A model generated the notes under the pieces. The model had not been told where the DNA came from and searched no databases. It saw only the letters and a list, made by a program, of their open reading frames with translations. A program made the position numbers and the translations under genes. 11,599 nucleotides of DNA, taken from assembly GCA_964355045.1 (NCBI GenBank), contig CAYHCM010000106.1, positions 1 through 11,599 of the forward strand, in the 5' to 3' direction. Shown piece by piece: positions 1 through 7,006 of the stretch; positions within the stretch are counted from its first letter, which is position 1; every line of letters begins with the position of its first letter. Source of the DNA: JABWCE01 sp964355045 (GTDB lineage Bacteria > Bacteroidota > Bacteroidia > NS11-12g > UBA9320).

Positions 1-49
1 TTGTCTTTGTGAAAAATACTATAATAACAAAAAATAGGAACTATTTTTT

Positions 50-95
50 AATCTATTTTAATCTGAAAAAATTTTCAATCTGTGAATCTGTGGCC
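50..95. repeat. Possible remnant of a Bacteroidota-type 'aatctgtgg' intergenic repeat
   Basis: The stretch contains short reiterated words: TTTTAATCT twice on the left, then AATCTGTG followed at once by AATCTGTGGC on the right (about 78-94). From memory, strings of this kind recur between genes in many Flavobacterium-like genomes. A further copy of AATCTGTGG lies at 8647-8655, just after another gene's stop codon. Three short matches are weak evidence, so this is a tentative call. Confidence 0.3.
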
Positions 96-189
96 TTTAT
101 TTTGGTATAAAAGTTATCTTTTTTGAAATTGGTATTGGTATCAATACCCTAGCACTACCATATAACTTGGCTACGAATTGTTGATTGAA

Positions 190-299
190 CTTAGTAGAAA
201 TGTTCTTCAACTCGAAAATTAACCTTATTACCTTATTTTGAATTGGTCATTTAATAAGGTATGAGAGGTCTGTTACACGCCAAAATTTTTTCTACTAAG
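190..299. repeat. 110-bp nested inverted-repeat structure
   Basis: The outer arms are 11 bp and perfect (190-200 against 289-299). Nested inside is a perfect 9-bp pair (222-230, ACCTTATTA, against 252-260, TAATAAGGT), and the word ACCTTATT is repeated directly at 230-237. The layout could be a folded RNA, a small MITE-like insertion, or chance in AT-rich DNA. I see no convincing target-site duplication at the outer ends and no coding content. Confidence 0.35.
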
Positions 300-343
300 G
301 TTAGAGAATTTCTCACTCTAAATCCTGTAATGCCGTTTTTATT

Positions 344-376
344 AACTTTTCCAAAGTTCAAAACTATGGAAAAGTT
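344..376. other. 10-bp perfect inverted repeat (hairpin or operator)
   Basis: AACTTTTCCA (344-353) and TGGAAAAGTT (367-376) can form a 10-bp stem with a 13-nt loop. It lies about 150 bp before the protease start codon and merges on its right with the first TTTTAAC copy of the direct-repeat group. It could be an operator, an mRNA leader hairpin, or the terminator of a gene to the left of the window; the sequence does not decide. Confidence 0.35.
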
Positions 377-446
377 TTAACGCCATAGATTTGTAAAGTT
401 TTAACCCCGGAATTTGATAAATTTTAACCTCTTTGATTTTAACCCC
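371..446. repeat. Four degenerate direct repeats of TTTTAACC(C)C
   Basis: The core TTTTAAC followed by a C/G-rich end occurs with its T-run starting at 375, 399, 422 and 437, that is at spacings of 24, 23 and 15 bp. Two of the copies share the longer form AAAGTTTTAAC. The first three are about two helical turns apart, as expected for repeated binding sites on one face of DNA. A decayed tandem duplication is equally possible. Confidence 0.35.
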
Positions 447-526
447 TTTAAAAGAAGTCTTAAATTTTTGTAATAAACTTTAATTAACTCCTGCAATTTT
501 TTTAGGTTAATTTTCGTTCTGGGTAC

Positions 527-1738
527 ATGCCTCGTCTCCTAACCCTTTTTGCTTCATTATTTTTTGCAATAGCTGTATTTGCGCAAAATGAACAATTGAT
601 TTTGTATGACGCCAATACGTTTGCAACCATTACAAAACCTGCAAACGAGAATGTTGCTGACCTCGAAGGATTAAAAGCCTTAAATTATACCCAAACCTGG
701 CAAATGCCTTCACAAGCCATGTTTTGTCCGGTTCAAACATCCCGGTTTTCTGATATTCAAGCCTCATGCAATTTTATGAATAATGAACAATATCCGGCCT
801 CAGCCGCTGTAAAAATTGTAGCCATACATGGTGATACCACCTGGGACAAATGCAGCGGAATGATGGTGGGTACCCGATATGTACTTACTGCTGCTCATTG
901 TGTGGTTAATGAATTGGATGATTGGAAAGAAATACGCGGGTTTGTGCCAAACTTATATGTGAAACCTGCGTTTGATAAAGGCCGTGAATCAAAATTTGGC
1001 AGAGTGAAAGTTGAAAAAGTGTATATTTATAAAAGTTATTTTCAGGGAAATTCAAAAAAAGATATTGCTTTGCTTGAATTGGCTGATCCAATTGGGGAAA
1101 GCACCGGCTGGGTTAATATGGATTTTGAAGAAGACGACCAAAAAATAGCCAATACCCGGTTTTTCAATTTCTCGTACCCTATGGATGGAGCCAGAGTTAA
1201 TTATTTTCGTGAATTTAATGGCGATACCCTGTATCTTAAATCAGGCTACCCCGATTTGGTAAGTCAGCATTATATTGGTATTAAAAGCGTAGGCATACCC
1301 GGCGAAAGTGGCAGCCTGCTAATAGCCGATGATAATAATGGATATACAGCTTACGGAGTTCGCAATTTTTCAGAAATGAAATTCAGTTTTTACAGATTAA
1401 AAAAGGATGAAGTTTTTACTTTTTATAATATTATGAACCGCAATGATGCTCCTAAAAAGCAGGAACCAATTATGGTTAGTAATTCCGGTTCAAAAGGTAT
1501 TTCCATTTCGCCGAACCCGGTTTTTGAAAAAGCCATAATTACTACCAATCCTTCTGTTACCAAAATACAGGTAATATGTATAGATGCAAGCGGCTCAGAA
1601 GTATTCCGCACCTTTATAACCGGTGAAAATGGAAAATTCATTTTCGAAAATTATAATTTATCTCAAGGAACTTATTTTTTAATAGCCGAACAAAACAATT
1701 TCTATTTGGGAACCACACGAGTGGTTATAAAAAAGTAG
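527..1738 (+). CDS. Secreted trypsin-like serine protease with type IX secretion (Por) sorting domain
   Basis: This 403-residue protein is predicted to be exported by Sec and then passed across the outer membrane by the Bacteroidota type IX system. Residues 1-19 form a signal peptide (hydrophobic LLTLFASLFFAIAVFA, with AFA-type cleavage before Gln20), which supports the ATG at 527. The body has a chymotrypsin-fold triad: His124 in LTAAHC, Asp179 in KDIALLEL, and Ser261 in GESGS. The GxSGS form resembles bacterial glutamyl-endopeptidase-like proteases more than the trypsin GDSGGP form; the target bond cannot be read from this. Residues about 325-403 form the sorting domain, beginning SISPNPVFEKA and ending VVIKK; it is normally cut off during surface attachment or release. 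The stop codon is TAG. The gene stands alone and converges on the formate dehydrogenase operon. No functional link to the other genes is visible. Confidence 0.9.
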   Translation: MPRLLTLFASLFFAIAVFAQNEQLILYDANTFATITKPANENVADLEGLKALNYTQTWQMPSQAMFCPVQTSRFSDIQASCNFMNNEQYPASAAVKIVAIHGDTTWDKCSGMMVGTRYVLTAAHCVVNELDDWKEIRGFVPNLYVKPAFDKGRESKFGRVKVEKVYIYKSYFQGNSKKDIALLELADPIGESTGWVNMDFEEDDQKIANTRFFNFSYPMDGARVNYFREFNGDTLYLKSGYPDLVSQHYIGIKSVGIPGESGSLLIADDNNGYTAYGVRNFSEMKFSFYRLKKDEVFTFYNIMNRNDAPKKQEPIMVSNSGSKGISISPNPVFEKAIITTNPSVTKIQVICIDASGSEVFRTFITGENGKFIFENYNLSQGTYFLIAEQNNFYLGTTRVVIKK

Positions 1739-1767
1739 AAATAAATAATTTTTATTTTATTTCTTTT
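1737..1767. terminator. AT-only hairpin between convergent genes, possible bidirectional terminator
   Basis: AGAAATAAA (1737-1745) and TTTATTTCT (1756-1764) are perfect 9-bp complements with a 10-nt loop, followed by TTT in the protease direction. The hairpin starts within the protease stop codon and lies about 20 bp beyond the stop of the leftward operon, so it could end both transcripts. The stem has almost no G or C, which makes it a weak intrinsic terminator. Confidence 0.4.
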
Positions 1768-1787
1768 ACACATCACCGATTTAATTA

Positions 1788-4202
1788 TTATGGCCGTGCC
1801 TGCCTGAAACCATTCGAAAGCACCACTTCTCCTTCACTCACTTTTTCAATTTTTATTGCACACGCTTTATATTCGGGTGTTTCGGTCACGTCATCATAAG
1901 CATCTATCGTTAACACATTGGCATGGGCTTCATGAAAGTGAAATGCACACCAGGTTACTCCGGCAGGTGAGCGATCAGTAACCCAGGCTTTAAGAGTAAT
2001 AGTTCCCCTGCGGCTTGTGGCTTTTACCATATCCCCTGTTTTTACATTCATTTTTTTAGCATCATACGGGCTTATTTCTAACAACTCTTCAGGAAAAATA
2101 TTTTCCAAACCGATGGAGTTTCTTGTTTGTGTTCCGGTATGGTAATGCCATAATCTTCGACCTGTGGAAAGAATAAATGGATATTCATAATCCGGCAATT
2201 CTGCCTGTGCCCTGTATTTGGTTTGTGAAAACAATCCAAGGCCGCGTGTAAATTTTCCATTCAAATGAAGTATAGGAGTTCCCGGATGTTCAACAGATGG
2301 ACAAGGCCATTGCAAGCCAATATCAGTTATCCTTTCATACGTAATCCCTCCCATTATAGTACCTGTTTTGCGCATATCTTCCCATGTTTCCTTCGCAGAA
2401 TAAAAACCTAAATCAGTGCCCAATCGTTTTCCCAACTCCTGCATAATCCACCATGTAGGCCTGGCCTCTCCGGGAGCCTCCACTGCTTTTCTCAAAAACT
2501 GAACCCTTCTGTCAAGGTTGCTATAGGTTCCTTCATCTTCGCTAAAACAAACATCAGGCAGAATGACGTCTGCATACTCAGTGGTCATATTGGGGAAAAT
2601 ATCAACCACCACCAAAAATTCGAGGGCTTCAATTTCTTTAATGGTTTTAGCCATATTGGGTTCGGTCTGTACCGTATTATCACCCACGCACAAAAGCATT
2701 TTCGTTTCACCTCTTATTGCTTTGTGCAGCATGGTTGGAAGCTTATAACCTTCCTTTCGCGAGAGATTGTTCACACCCCAATGTTTCTCCATTTTTTCAA
2801 TAATCTTCTCATCGGTTACCGATTGATAATTGTGATATACATTAGGCAAAGCTCCCATATCACAGGCTCCCTGAACATTATTTTGCCCCCGTAAAGGATT
2901 TACTCCACACCCTCGTTTGCCAATATGCCCGAGCACCATTTGTAAATTGGCAAGTGTTTTCACATTGTCGGTTCCGGTGGTGTGTTCGGTAATTCCAAGG
3001 CAATAAATAATGCTTACCTTTTTTGCTTTACCCAACATTTCGGCAACCTGATGCATTGTTTCTTCAGGGACTCCCGAAATCAATGACGCTTTTTCGATGG
3101 GATAATCGAGAACCCATTTTTTAATATCATCCGGGTTTTCAGTATTTTTCTTCATAAATTCATCATCCTGCCATCCATTTTTAAAAATTTCATTCATAAG
3201 TCCGTTGAGGAACGGAACATCGGTCCCTACCCGAATCTGAACATAGAGATTTGCCCAATGAGCAATATCAACTCTGCGCGGATCGCATACAATTAGTTTT
3301 GCTCCGTTTTTTGCTGCTCTTTTAACATAATAGGAAACTACAGGATGAGCTTCGGTCATGTTTGACCCGATCACAAAAATCAACTCAGTTTCTAAAATTT
3401 CATCAATTGAATTGGTTGCCGCCCCGCTGCCGAAAGCATGGGCAAGGCCTGCCACCGTTGGTGCATGACAGGTTCGTGCACAATGATCCACATTGTTGGT
3501 TTTAATAACTGCCCGTGTAAATTTTTGAACAGCATAATTATTTTCATTGGTTATTCGTCCCGAACCAAGGGCTGAAAATACATCAGGGCCGTGTTTATCA
3601 ACTATTGATTTTGTGCGTTCGGCAATATAATCGAGCGCCTCATCCCATGTGGCTCTTTCGTGTTTTCCGTCGCGCTTTATCAAGGGGAATTGAAGTCGTT
3701 TCGGGCTTGCATGAAATTCAAAACCATACCGTCCTTTTACGCAAAGCATCCCGTTGTTTGGCCACACATCCCGTCCCGTAACGCGAACCACTTTATTTTT
3801 CGGACGGTCAATATGCAAAGTCACTTGGCAACCAACCCCACAATACGGACAGGTTGTATCCACTTTGTCAAATTGCGCAAATCTGCCTTTACCTCTTGAT
3901 TTTTTATCAGTAAGTGCACCGGTTGGACAAATCTGAACACATTCGCCACACTGCACACAACCCGATTCTCCCATCGGAATATTATCATCGCACATAATAG
4001 TTGTTTTTATTCCGCGATATCCGAAACCCAACACTTCATTCACGACATTGTTATTGCAAACCGCAACACACCTCCCGCAACTGATACATTTATCATAATC
4101 AATGACAATAAATTCAGAACTCTCATCTTTAATGCCTGTTGGCATATCCGTAAATGTGGTTTTTTCAATTCCGAGATGATAACACACTTCTTGTAACTCA
4201 CA
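1788..4202 (-). CDS. fdhA: Formate dehydrogenase catalytic (alpha) subunit, main part downstream of an in-frame TAG
   Basis: This is the molybdenum or tungsten bis-MGD subunit that interconverts formate and CO2 in the cytoplasm (no Tat signal). Numbering follows the full reading frame from 4517, with TAG as residue 105. The frame resumes with Cys106-ELQ, then two [4Fe-4S] ferredoxin clusters (CISCGRCVAVC at 144-154; CVQCGECVQIC at 187-197). The FdhF-type [4Fe-4S] motif CPYCGVGC lies at 223-230, with its fourth Cys in LCVKG (259), followed by the electron-relay Lys261. The metal ligand is Cys350 in CARTCH, encoded by TGT at 3468-3470 where many relatives use selenocysteine (TGA). His351 follows, and EAHPVVSYY and CDPRR are typical of the family. 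The C-terminal part, from about residue 800, matches the dinucleotide-binding beta-barrel domain. If made separately, the first candidate start is GTG at 4185-4187 with no good ribosome site, giving 799 residues. Stop TAA. Confidence 0.93.
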   Translation of the reverse strand, partial: CELQEVCYHLGIEKTTFTDMPTGIKDESSEFIVIDYDKCISCGRCVAVCNNNVVNEVLGFGYRGIKTTIMCDDNIPMGESGCVQCGECVQICPTGALTDKKSRGKGRFAQFDKVDTTCPYCGVGCQVTLHIDRPKNKVVRVTGRDVWPNNGMLCVKGRYGFEFHASPKRLQFPLIKRDGKHERATWDEALDYIAERTKSIVDKHGPDVFSALGSGRITNENNYAVQKFTRAVIKTNNVDHCARTCHAPTVAGLAHAFGSGAATNSIDEILETELIFVIGSNMTEAHPVVSYYVKRAAKNGAKLIVCDPRRVDIAHWANLYVQIRVGTDVPFLNGLMNEIFKNGWQDDEFMKKNTENPDDIKKWVLDYPIEKASLISGVPEETMHQVAEMLGKAKKVSIIYCLGITEHTTGTDNVKTLANLQMVLGHIGKRGCGVNPLRGQNNVQGACDMGALPNVYHNYQSVTDEKIIEKMEKHWGVNNLSRKEGYKLPTMLHKAIRGETKMLLCVGDNTVQTEPNMAKTIKEIEALEFLVVVDIFPNMTTEYADVILPDVCFSEDEGTYSNLDRRVQFLRKAVEAPGEARPTWWIMQELGKRLGTDLGFYSAKETWEDMRKTGTIMGGITYERITDIGLQWPCPSVEHPGTPILHLNGKFTRGLGLFSQTKYRAQAELPDYEYPFILSTGRRLWHYHTGTQTRNSIGLENIFPEELLEISPYDAKKMNVKTGDMVKATSRRGTITLKAWVTDRSPAGVTWCAFHFHEAHANVLTIDAYDDVTETPEYKACAIKIEKVSEGEVVLSNGFRQARP

Positions 4203-4205
4203 CTA
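4203..4205 (-). other. In-frame TAG interrupting the formate dehydrogenase alpha gene
   Basis: Read leftward, the codons run TGC GAA CGA AGC GGG TAG TGT GAG TTA CAA, i.e. C-E-R-S-G-stop-C-E-L-Q. Family members carry one variable residue (commonly Asn, Asp, Glu, Lys or Ser, from memory) between G and CELQ, so the TAG occupies exactly one codon of an otherwise intact motif with no frame shift. AAG, GAG or CAG could become TAG by one base change. The codon lies just before Cys106, the last ligand of the histidine-cysteine [4Fe-4S] cluster (His95, Cys97, Cys100, Cys106). Confidence 0.9.
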
Positions 4206-4517
4206 CCCGCTTCGTTCGCAGGCAAGGCAATTGTGGTAACCCGAAGCCAACATCAAATCTACAATCTGACGTTGCGTATCGAGCACTTCTTCGGTATCAG
4301 TTTCTATAATCAATCCATTTCTTACCATGAGATTGCACGAGGTTTGAAACCCCCGCATTCCTTCTACCGAGACAATACAGGCCCTGCATTTAGCCGACTG
4401 CCCTGTTTTTACATGGTAGCATAAAGTTGGAATATAGATGTCATTTCTGCGCGCAACATCCAAAACGGTTTCCCCTTCTGATGCAAGATAAGACTTATGG
4501 TTGATGGTTATTTGCAT
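4203..4517 (-). CDS. N-terminal [2Fe-2S] part of the formate dehydrogenase alpha subunit, ending at the in-frame TAG
   Basis: The 104 residues match the N-terminal electron-wire domain of NuoG-, HydA- and FdhA-type proteins. A plant-type [2Fe-2S] ferredoxin fold carries Cys33, Cys44, Cys47 and Cys61 (TLCYH, KCRAC, SCN), followed by the beginning of the His-Cys [4Fe-4S] motif (YHNCLAC, residues 94-100). The usual last ligand of that motif appears only after the TAG. As it stands the product would be a small ferredoxin-like protein with an unfinished second cluster. The ATG at 4517 has a purine-rich GAAGAGA about 7 bases upstream and lies 18 bp after the stop of the NuoF-like gene. I read it as the 5' end of one 909-codon gene with the downstream part. 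A genuine separate [2Fe-2S] subunit is the alternative. Confidence 0.85.
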   Translation of the reverse strand: MQITINHKSYLASEGETVLDVARRNDIYIPTLCYHVKTGQSAKCRACIVSVEGMRGFQTSCNLMVRNGLIIETDTEEVLDTQRQIVDLMLASGYHNCLACERSG

Positions 4518-4535
4518 AAAATTTTCTCTTCAATT

Positions 4536-6401
4536 TCAGTATTTAATTATCGCTTCAAATTTGCATGAGCTCATACATAAACCACAGCGGATACACAATT
4601 CATTGTTGATAAAATGATGTTCTTTTTTATTTCCGGTGATAGCTTCTACAGGGCAAACTCTCTTACAAACCTGACAACCGTTACACGCTTCGAGAATTTC
4701 GAATACAATAAGCGATTTACAAACGGCGGTTCGGCATTTTTTATCGTGAATATGTTCAATGTACTCATCTTTAAAATACCGGAAAGTACTCAAAAATGGA
4801 TTCGCAGCCGTTTGCCCAAGACCGCACAGCGAAGCGTTTTTAACAGTAAAGGCCAGTTTTTCAAGTTCATCAAGGTCTTTCATTTCACCTTCACCTTCAC
4901 AAATTTTATTGAGTAAATCCAGCATTCTGGCCGTTCCTTCACGGCAGGGAACGCATTTACCGCAGGATTCTTCCTGTACAAATTCCAGAAAAAAGCGGGC
5001 CACATCAACCATGCAACTGCTTTCATCCATCACTATTAATCCGCCGCTTCCCATAATGGCGCCCAAACTGTTCAGGGATTCATAATCCAAGGGAACATCC
5101 AAATGTTCTGCCGGAATACAGCCTCCGGAAGGACCTCCGATCTGTGCAGCTTTATATTTTTTGTTGGTAGAAATACCGCCGCCTATATCAAACACAAGTT
5201 CACGAAGCGGAGTACCTACAGCCACTTCTACAAGTCCTGATACTTTAACCGTACCGGCAAGTGCAAAAATTTTGGTTCCTTTACTTTTTTCGGTTCCTAC
5301 TCTGGCATAATTTTCACCACCTTGCAGAATTAATTGAGGAATATTCGAAAATGTTTCAACATTATTGAGAACCGTTGGTTTGCCCCATAATCCTTTTTCA
5401 GCCGGGAATGGCGGACGTGGACGGGGCTCACCGCGTTTACCTTCTATGGAAACCATAAGGGCGGTTTCTTCACCACAAACAAATGCACCCGAACCTTTTC
5501 GTATTTCAATATCAAGATTAAACCCGCTCCCAAAAATATTTTCTCCCAAAAATCCAAACTCCCGGGCCTGATCAATGGCTATCTGAAACCTTTCAACTGC
5601 CAGCGGATATTCGGCTCTCACATAAATATAACCCTGACTGCTTCCTATTGCATAAGCGCCGATAATCATTCCTTCGAGCACACTGTGCGGGTCGCCTTCA
5701 AGAATGCTGCGATCCATAAAGGCTCCGGGATCTCCTTCATCGGCGTTGCATAAAATATACTTGACAGGGTCAATGCTTTTTAAAGCAAATCCCCATTTAA
5801 CACCTGTAGGGAAACCCGCACCTCCTCTGCCTCGCAGTCCGGAAATGGTAACTTGATGAACTACTTCTTCCCGGCACATTTTGGCTAATACCTTGCTCAA
5901 GGCCTGATATCCGCCCTGAGAAATATAATCCGCAATTTTTACCGGATTTATTTTCCCGCAATTTTTAAGAACATCTTTTTTTTGATTTTTAAAAAACGGG
6001 ATGTCAGATCTTTTAGCAACTTTATTATCTTCTACCGGATGAATCAGGCGTTCAACAATATTGCCGCCAAGTAAATGTTGTTCAACAATTTCTTTGGCAT
6101 CGCCCGGTTTTACCTGTTGATAAAAGGTTTCATCTTTTCCGATTACCATTACAGGCCCAAGCGCACAGGGGCCCAAACATCCGGTTTCTACCACCGATAT
6201 TTTATCATTTAATCCTGAATTTGTTAACTGAACGATAAGCGATTCTTTTAGCTTTTTTGACCCCGAAGCAATACAACCACCGCCAGTACATACATAAATC
6301 TTTTCGGCTTTAAATTCATTGCTGTCAACAATCGTTTTATACAATGAATCCAAATCCATTGAATTTTTAACAGGAAACATCAATTTATTTAAATCCATCA
6401 T
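4536..6401 (-). CDS. NuoF/HydB-like flavoprotein subunit (FMN, NAD(H), multiple Fe-S clusters) of the formate dehydrogenase
   Basis: This 621-residue subunit passes electrons between the Fe-S chain and NAD(H). In order: a thioredoxin-like [2Fe-2S] domain (Cys38, Cys43, Cys75, Cys79); the NuoF core with the glycine-rich GLRGRGGAGFPTG (188-200) and NADEGDPGAF (219-228) motifs for NADH and FMN; a [4Fe-4S] site CGKCVPC with its fourth Cys in LCGLG (Cys480, 483, 486, 526); and a C-terminal double [4Fe-4S] ferredoxin (CNGCQVCKRVC 573-583; CIRCGLCMSSC 603-613). Complex I NuoF is about 430 residues without the first and last domains. This longer layout is that of HydB/HndC in NAD(P)-linked and electron-bifurcating hydrogenases and formate dehydrogenases. 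Its ATG overlaps the stop of the preceding gene (ATGA). GGAGGT lies 4 bases before the first ATG and 7 before the second, so Met2 may be the real start. Stop TGA. Confidence 0.93.
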   Translation of the reverse strand: MMDLNKLMFPVKNSMDLDSLYKTIVDSNEFKAEKIYVCTGGGCIASGSKKLKESLIVQLTNSGLNDKISVVETGCLGPCALGPVMVIGKDETFYQQVKPGDAKEIVEQHLLGGNIVERLIHPVEDNKVAKRSDIPFFKNQKKDVLKNCGKINPVKIADYISQGGYQALSKVLAKMCREEVVHQVTISGLRGRGGAGFPTGVKWGFALKSIDPVKYILCNADEGDPGAFMDRSILEGDPHSVLEGMIIGAYAIGSSQGYIYVRAEYPLAVERFQIAIDQAREFGFLGENIFGSGFNLDIEIRKGSGAFVCGEETALMVSIEGKRGEPRPRPPFPAEKGLWGKPTVLNNVETFSNIPQLILQGGENYARVGTEKSKGTKIFALAGTVKVSGLVEVAVGTPLRELVFDIGGGISTNKKYKAAQIGGPSGGCIPAEHLDVPLDYESLNSLGAIMGSGGLIVMDESSCMVDVARFFLEFVQEESCGKCVPCREGTARMLDLLNKICEGEGEMKDLDELEKLAFTVKNASLCGLGQTAANPFLSTFRYFKDEYIEHIHDKKCRTAVCKSLIVFEILEACNGCQVCKRVCPVEAITGNKKEHHFINNELCIRCGLCMSSCKFEAIIKY

Positions 6402-6928
6402 TGCACCTCCATCATTTTAGGTCGTTCCGTTTTTCTGTAATTCTTAATTATTTTGGCTACATCTGATGATTTTACCCATTGATGAACCTCATCGTTTACC
6501 ATGATAATAGGCGCTAAGCCGCAGGCACCAAAACACCGGCCGATATCCAAAGTGAACACTTTGTCGGTAGTAGTTTCTCCAATTTCCACAGCTAATTGTT
6601 GTTTAAGAGCAGTTAATACTTCATTGGCTCCCTGAACATAGCAGGCCGTCCCCATACAAACCCTTATGAGGTATTTGCCGCGGGGCTTTAAAGAGAAAAA
6701 CGAATAGAACGTAATTACACCATAAATTTTTGATAACGGTTCGTTCAAAATTTCAGAAATTTTGAGAATGGCCTCATTCGGAAGATATCCAAAAAGGCTT
6801 TGAGTGGCCTGAAGAACCGGAATTAAGGCGCCCGGTTTCTCTTTATATGAAATAATGATTTCTTCTAACCTTACAATTAAATCTTCATCATTATCATTGC
6901 CGCATGAACATTTTTCACAAGTTGACAT
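6398..6928 (-). CDS. NuoE/HydC-like [2Fe-2S] subunit of the formate dehydrogenase
   Basis: This 176-residue thioredoxin-like ferredoxin is the partner of the NuoF-like subunit. The N-terminal helical part (residues 20-75) contains the family stretch IYGVITFYSFFSLKPRGKY. The [2Fe-2S] ligands are Cys91 and Cys96 (RVCMGTACYVQGA) and Cys132 and Cys136 (GRCFGACGLAP). The length is normal for NuoE and HydC. The extreme N-terminus carries three close cysteines (Cys4, Cys7, Cys9) followed by an acidic stretch, an extension not needed for the known cluster. The ATG at 6928 has AGGAAA about 5 bases upstream. It is the first gene of the operon and overlaps the next gene by 4 bases, which suggests translational coupling. 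Stop TGA. Confidence 0.93.
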   Translation of the reverse strand: MSTCEKCSCGNDNDEDLIVRLEEIIISYKEKPGALIPVLQATQSLFGYLPNEAILKISEILNEPLSKIYGVITFYSFFSLKPRGKYLIRVCMGTACYVQGANEVLTALKQQLAVEIGETTTDKVFTLDIGRCFGACGLAPIIMVNDEVHQWVKSSDVAKIIKNYRKTERPKMMEVQ

Positions 6929-6948
6929 AGGCGTTTCCTGTCATTAAA

Positions 6949-6976
6949 TAAAAATAGTTTAAAAGAAATGTTTCAA
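6949..6976 (-). promoter_or_regulatory. Candidate promoter of the formate dehydrogenase operon
   Basis: Read leftward, TTGAAA (6971-6976) is followed after a short gap by TATTTTTA (6949-6956), seven of eight matches to the Bacteroidota -7 element TAnnTTTG. The start codon is about 20 bases further on. The upstream box is not the full TTTG and the spacing is slightly short, so this is only the best candidate in the gap. Confidence 0.3.
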
Positions 6977-6981
6977 TGGCT

Positions 6982-7006
6982 TTGACCAATTTACAGATTG
7001 GGTCAA
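6982..7006. promoter_or_regulatory. Imperfect palindrome upstream of the formate dehydrogenase operon, candidate operator
   Basis: TTGACCAAT (6982-6990) and ATTGGGTCAA (6997-7006) are complementary except for one unpaired base, around a 6-base centre. It sits immediately upstream of the candidate promoter, about 55 bp from the first start codon. That place and size fit a dimeric regulator's binding site. No regulator gene is present in the window. Confidence 0.4.

Larger units (their letters stand above)
1..526. other. Non-coding, repeat-rich leader region upstream of the protease gene
   Basis: No credible coding frame or RNA gene was found in this AT-rich stretch. It holds several small structures. 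There is a 7-bp perfect stem with a GTAT loop at 131-148 (GGTATTG / CAATACC). An 11-bp perfect inverted repeat sits at 190-200 and 289-299 (CTTAGTAGAAA / TTTCTACTAAG), enclosing a 9-bp perfect inverted repeat at 222-230 and 252-260. A 10-bp perfect inverted repeat lies at 344-353 and 367-376, followed by four degenerate TTTTAACC copies between 371 and 446. I see no convincing Bacteroidota promoter (TTTG, about 19 bp, TAnnTTTG) directly before the gene at 527; TAAATTTTTG at 461-470 is only a weak match. Confidence 0.6.

Noticed and set aside
190..446. A CRISPR array in the repeat-rich leader
   Set aside because: The repeated words are short (about 8-14 bases), degenerate and irregularly spaced, with no unique spacers of uniform length and no cas genes.
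4203..4205. Pyrrolysine or genome-wide TAG reassignment as the explanation of the internal TAG
   Set aside because: The protease gene ends with TAG right after a complete sorting-domain terminus, and no pyrrolysine genes are visible. The position also has no reason to need a special residue.
4040..4225. A 61-codon leftward frame crossing the in-frame TAG, which might have suggested a frameshift repair
   Set aside because: It is out of frame with the conserved CELQ and ferredoxin motifs on both sides. The gene continues in its original frame after the TAG, so no frameshift is involved.
4614..5085. Rightward open frames of about 100 codons within the NuoF-like gene
   Set aside because: They lie wholly opposite the strongly conserved Fe-S region of the NuoF-like gene, have low-complexity Ser/Phe-rich translations and no family features.
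4536..6928. The NuoE- and NuoF-like genes as part of respiratory complex I
   Set aside because: No other complex I genes are present. The NuoF-like protein has extra ferredoxin domains typical of HydB/HndC, and the third gene is a formate dehydrogenase catalytic subunit.
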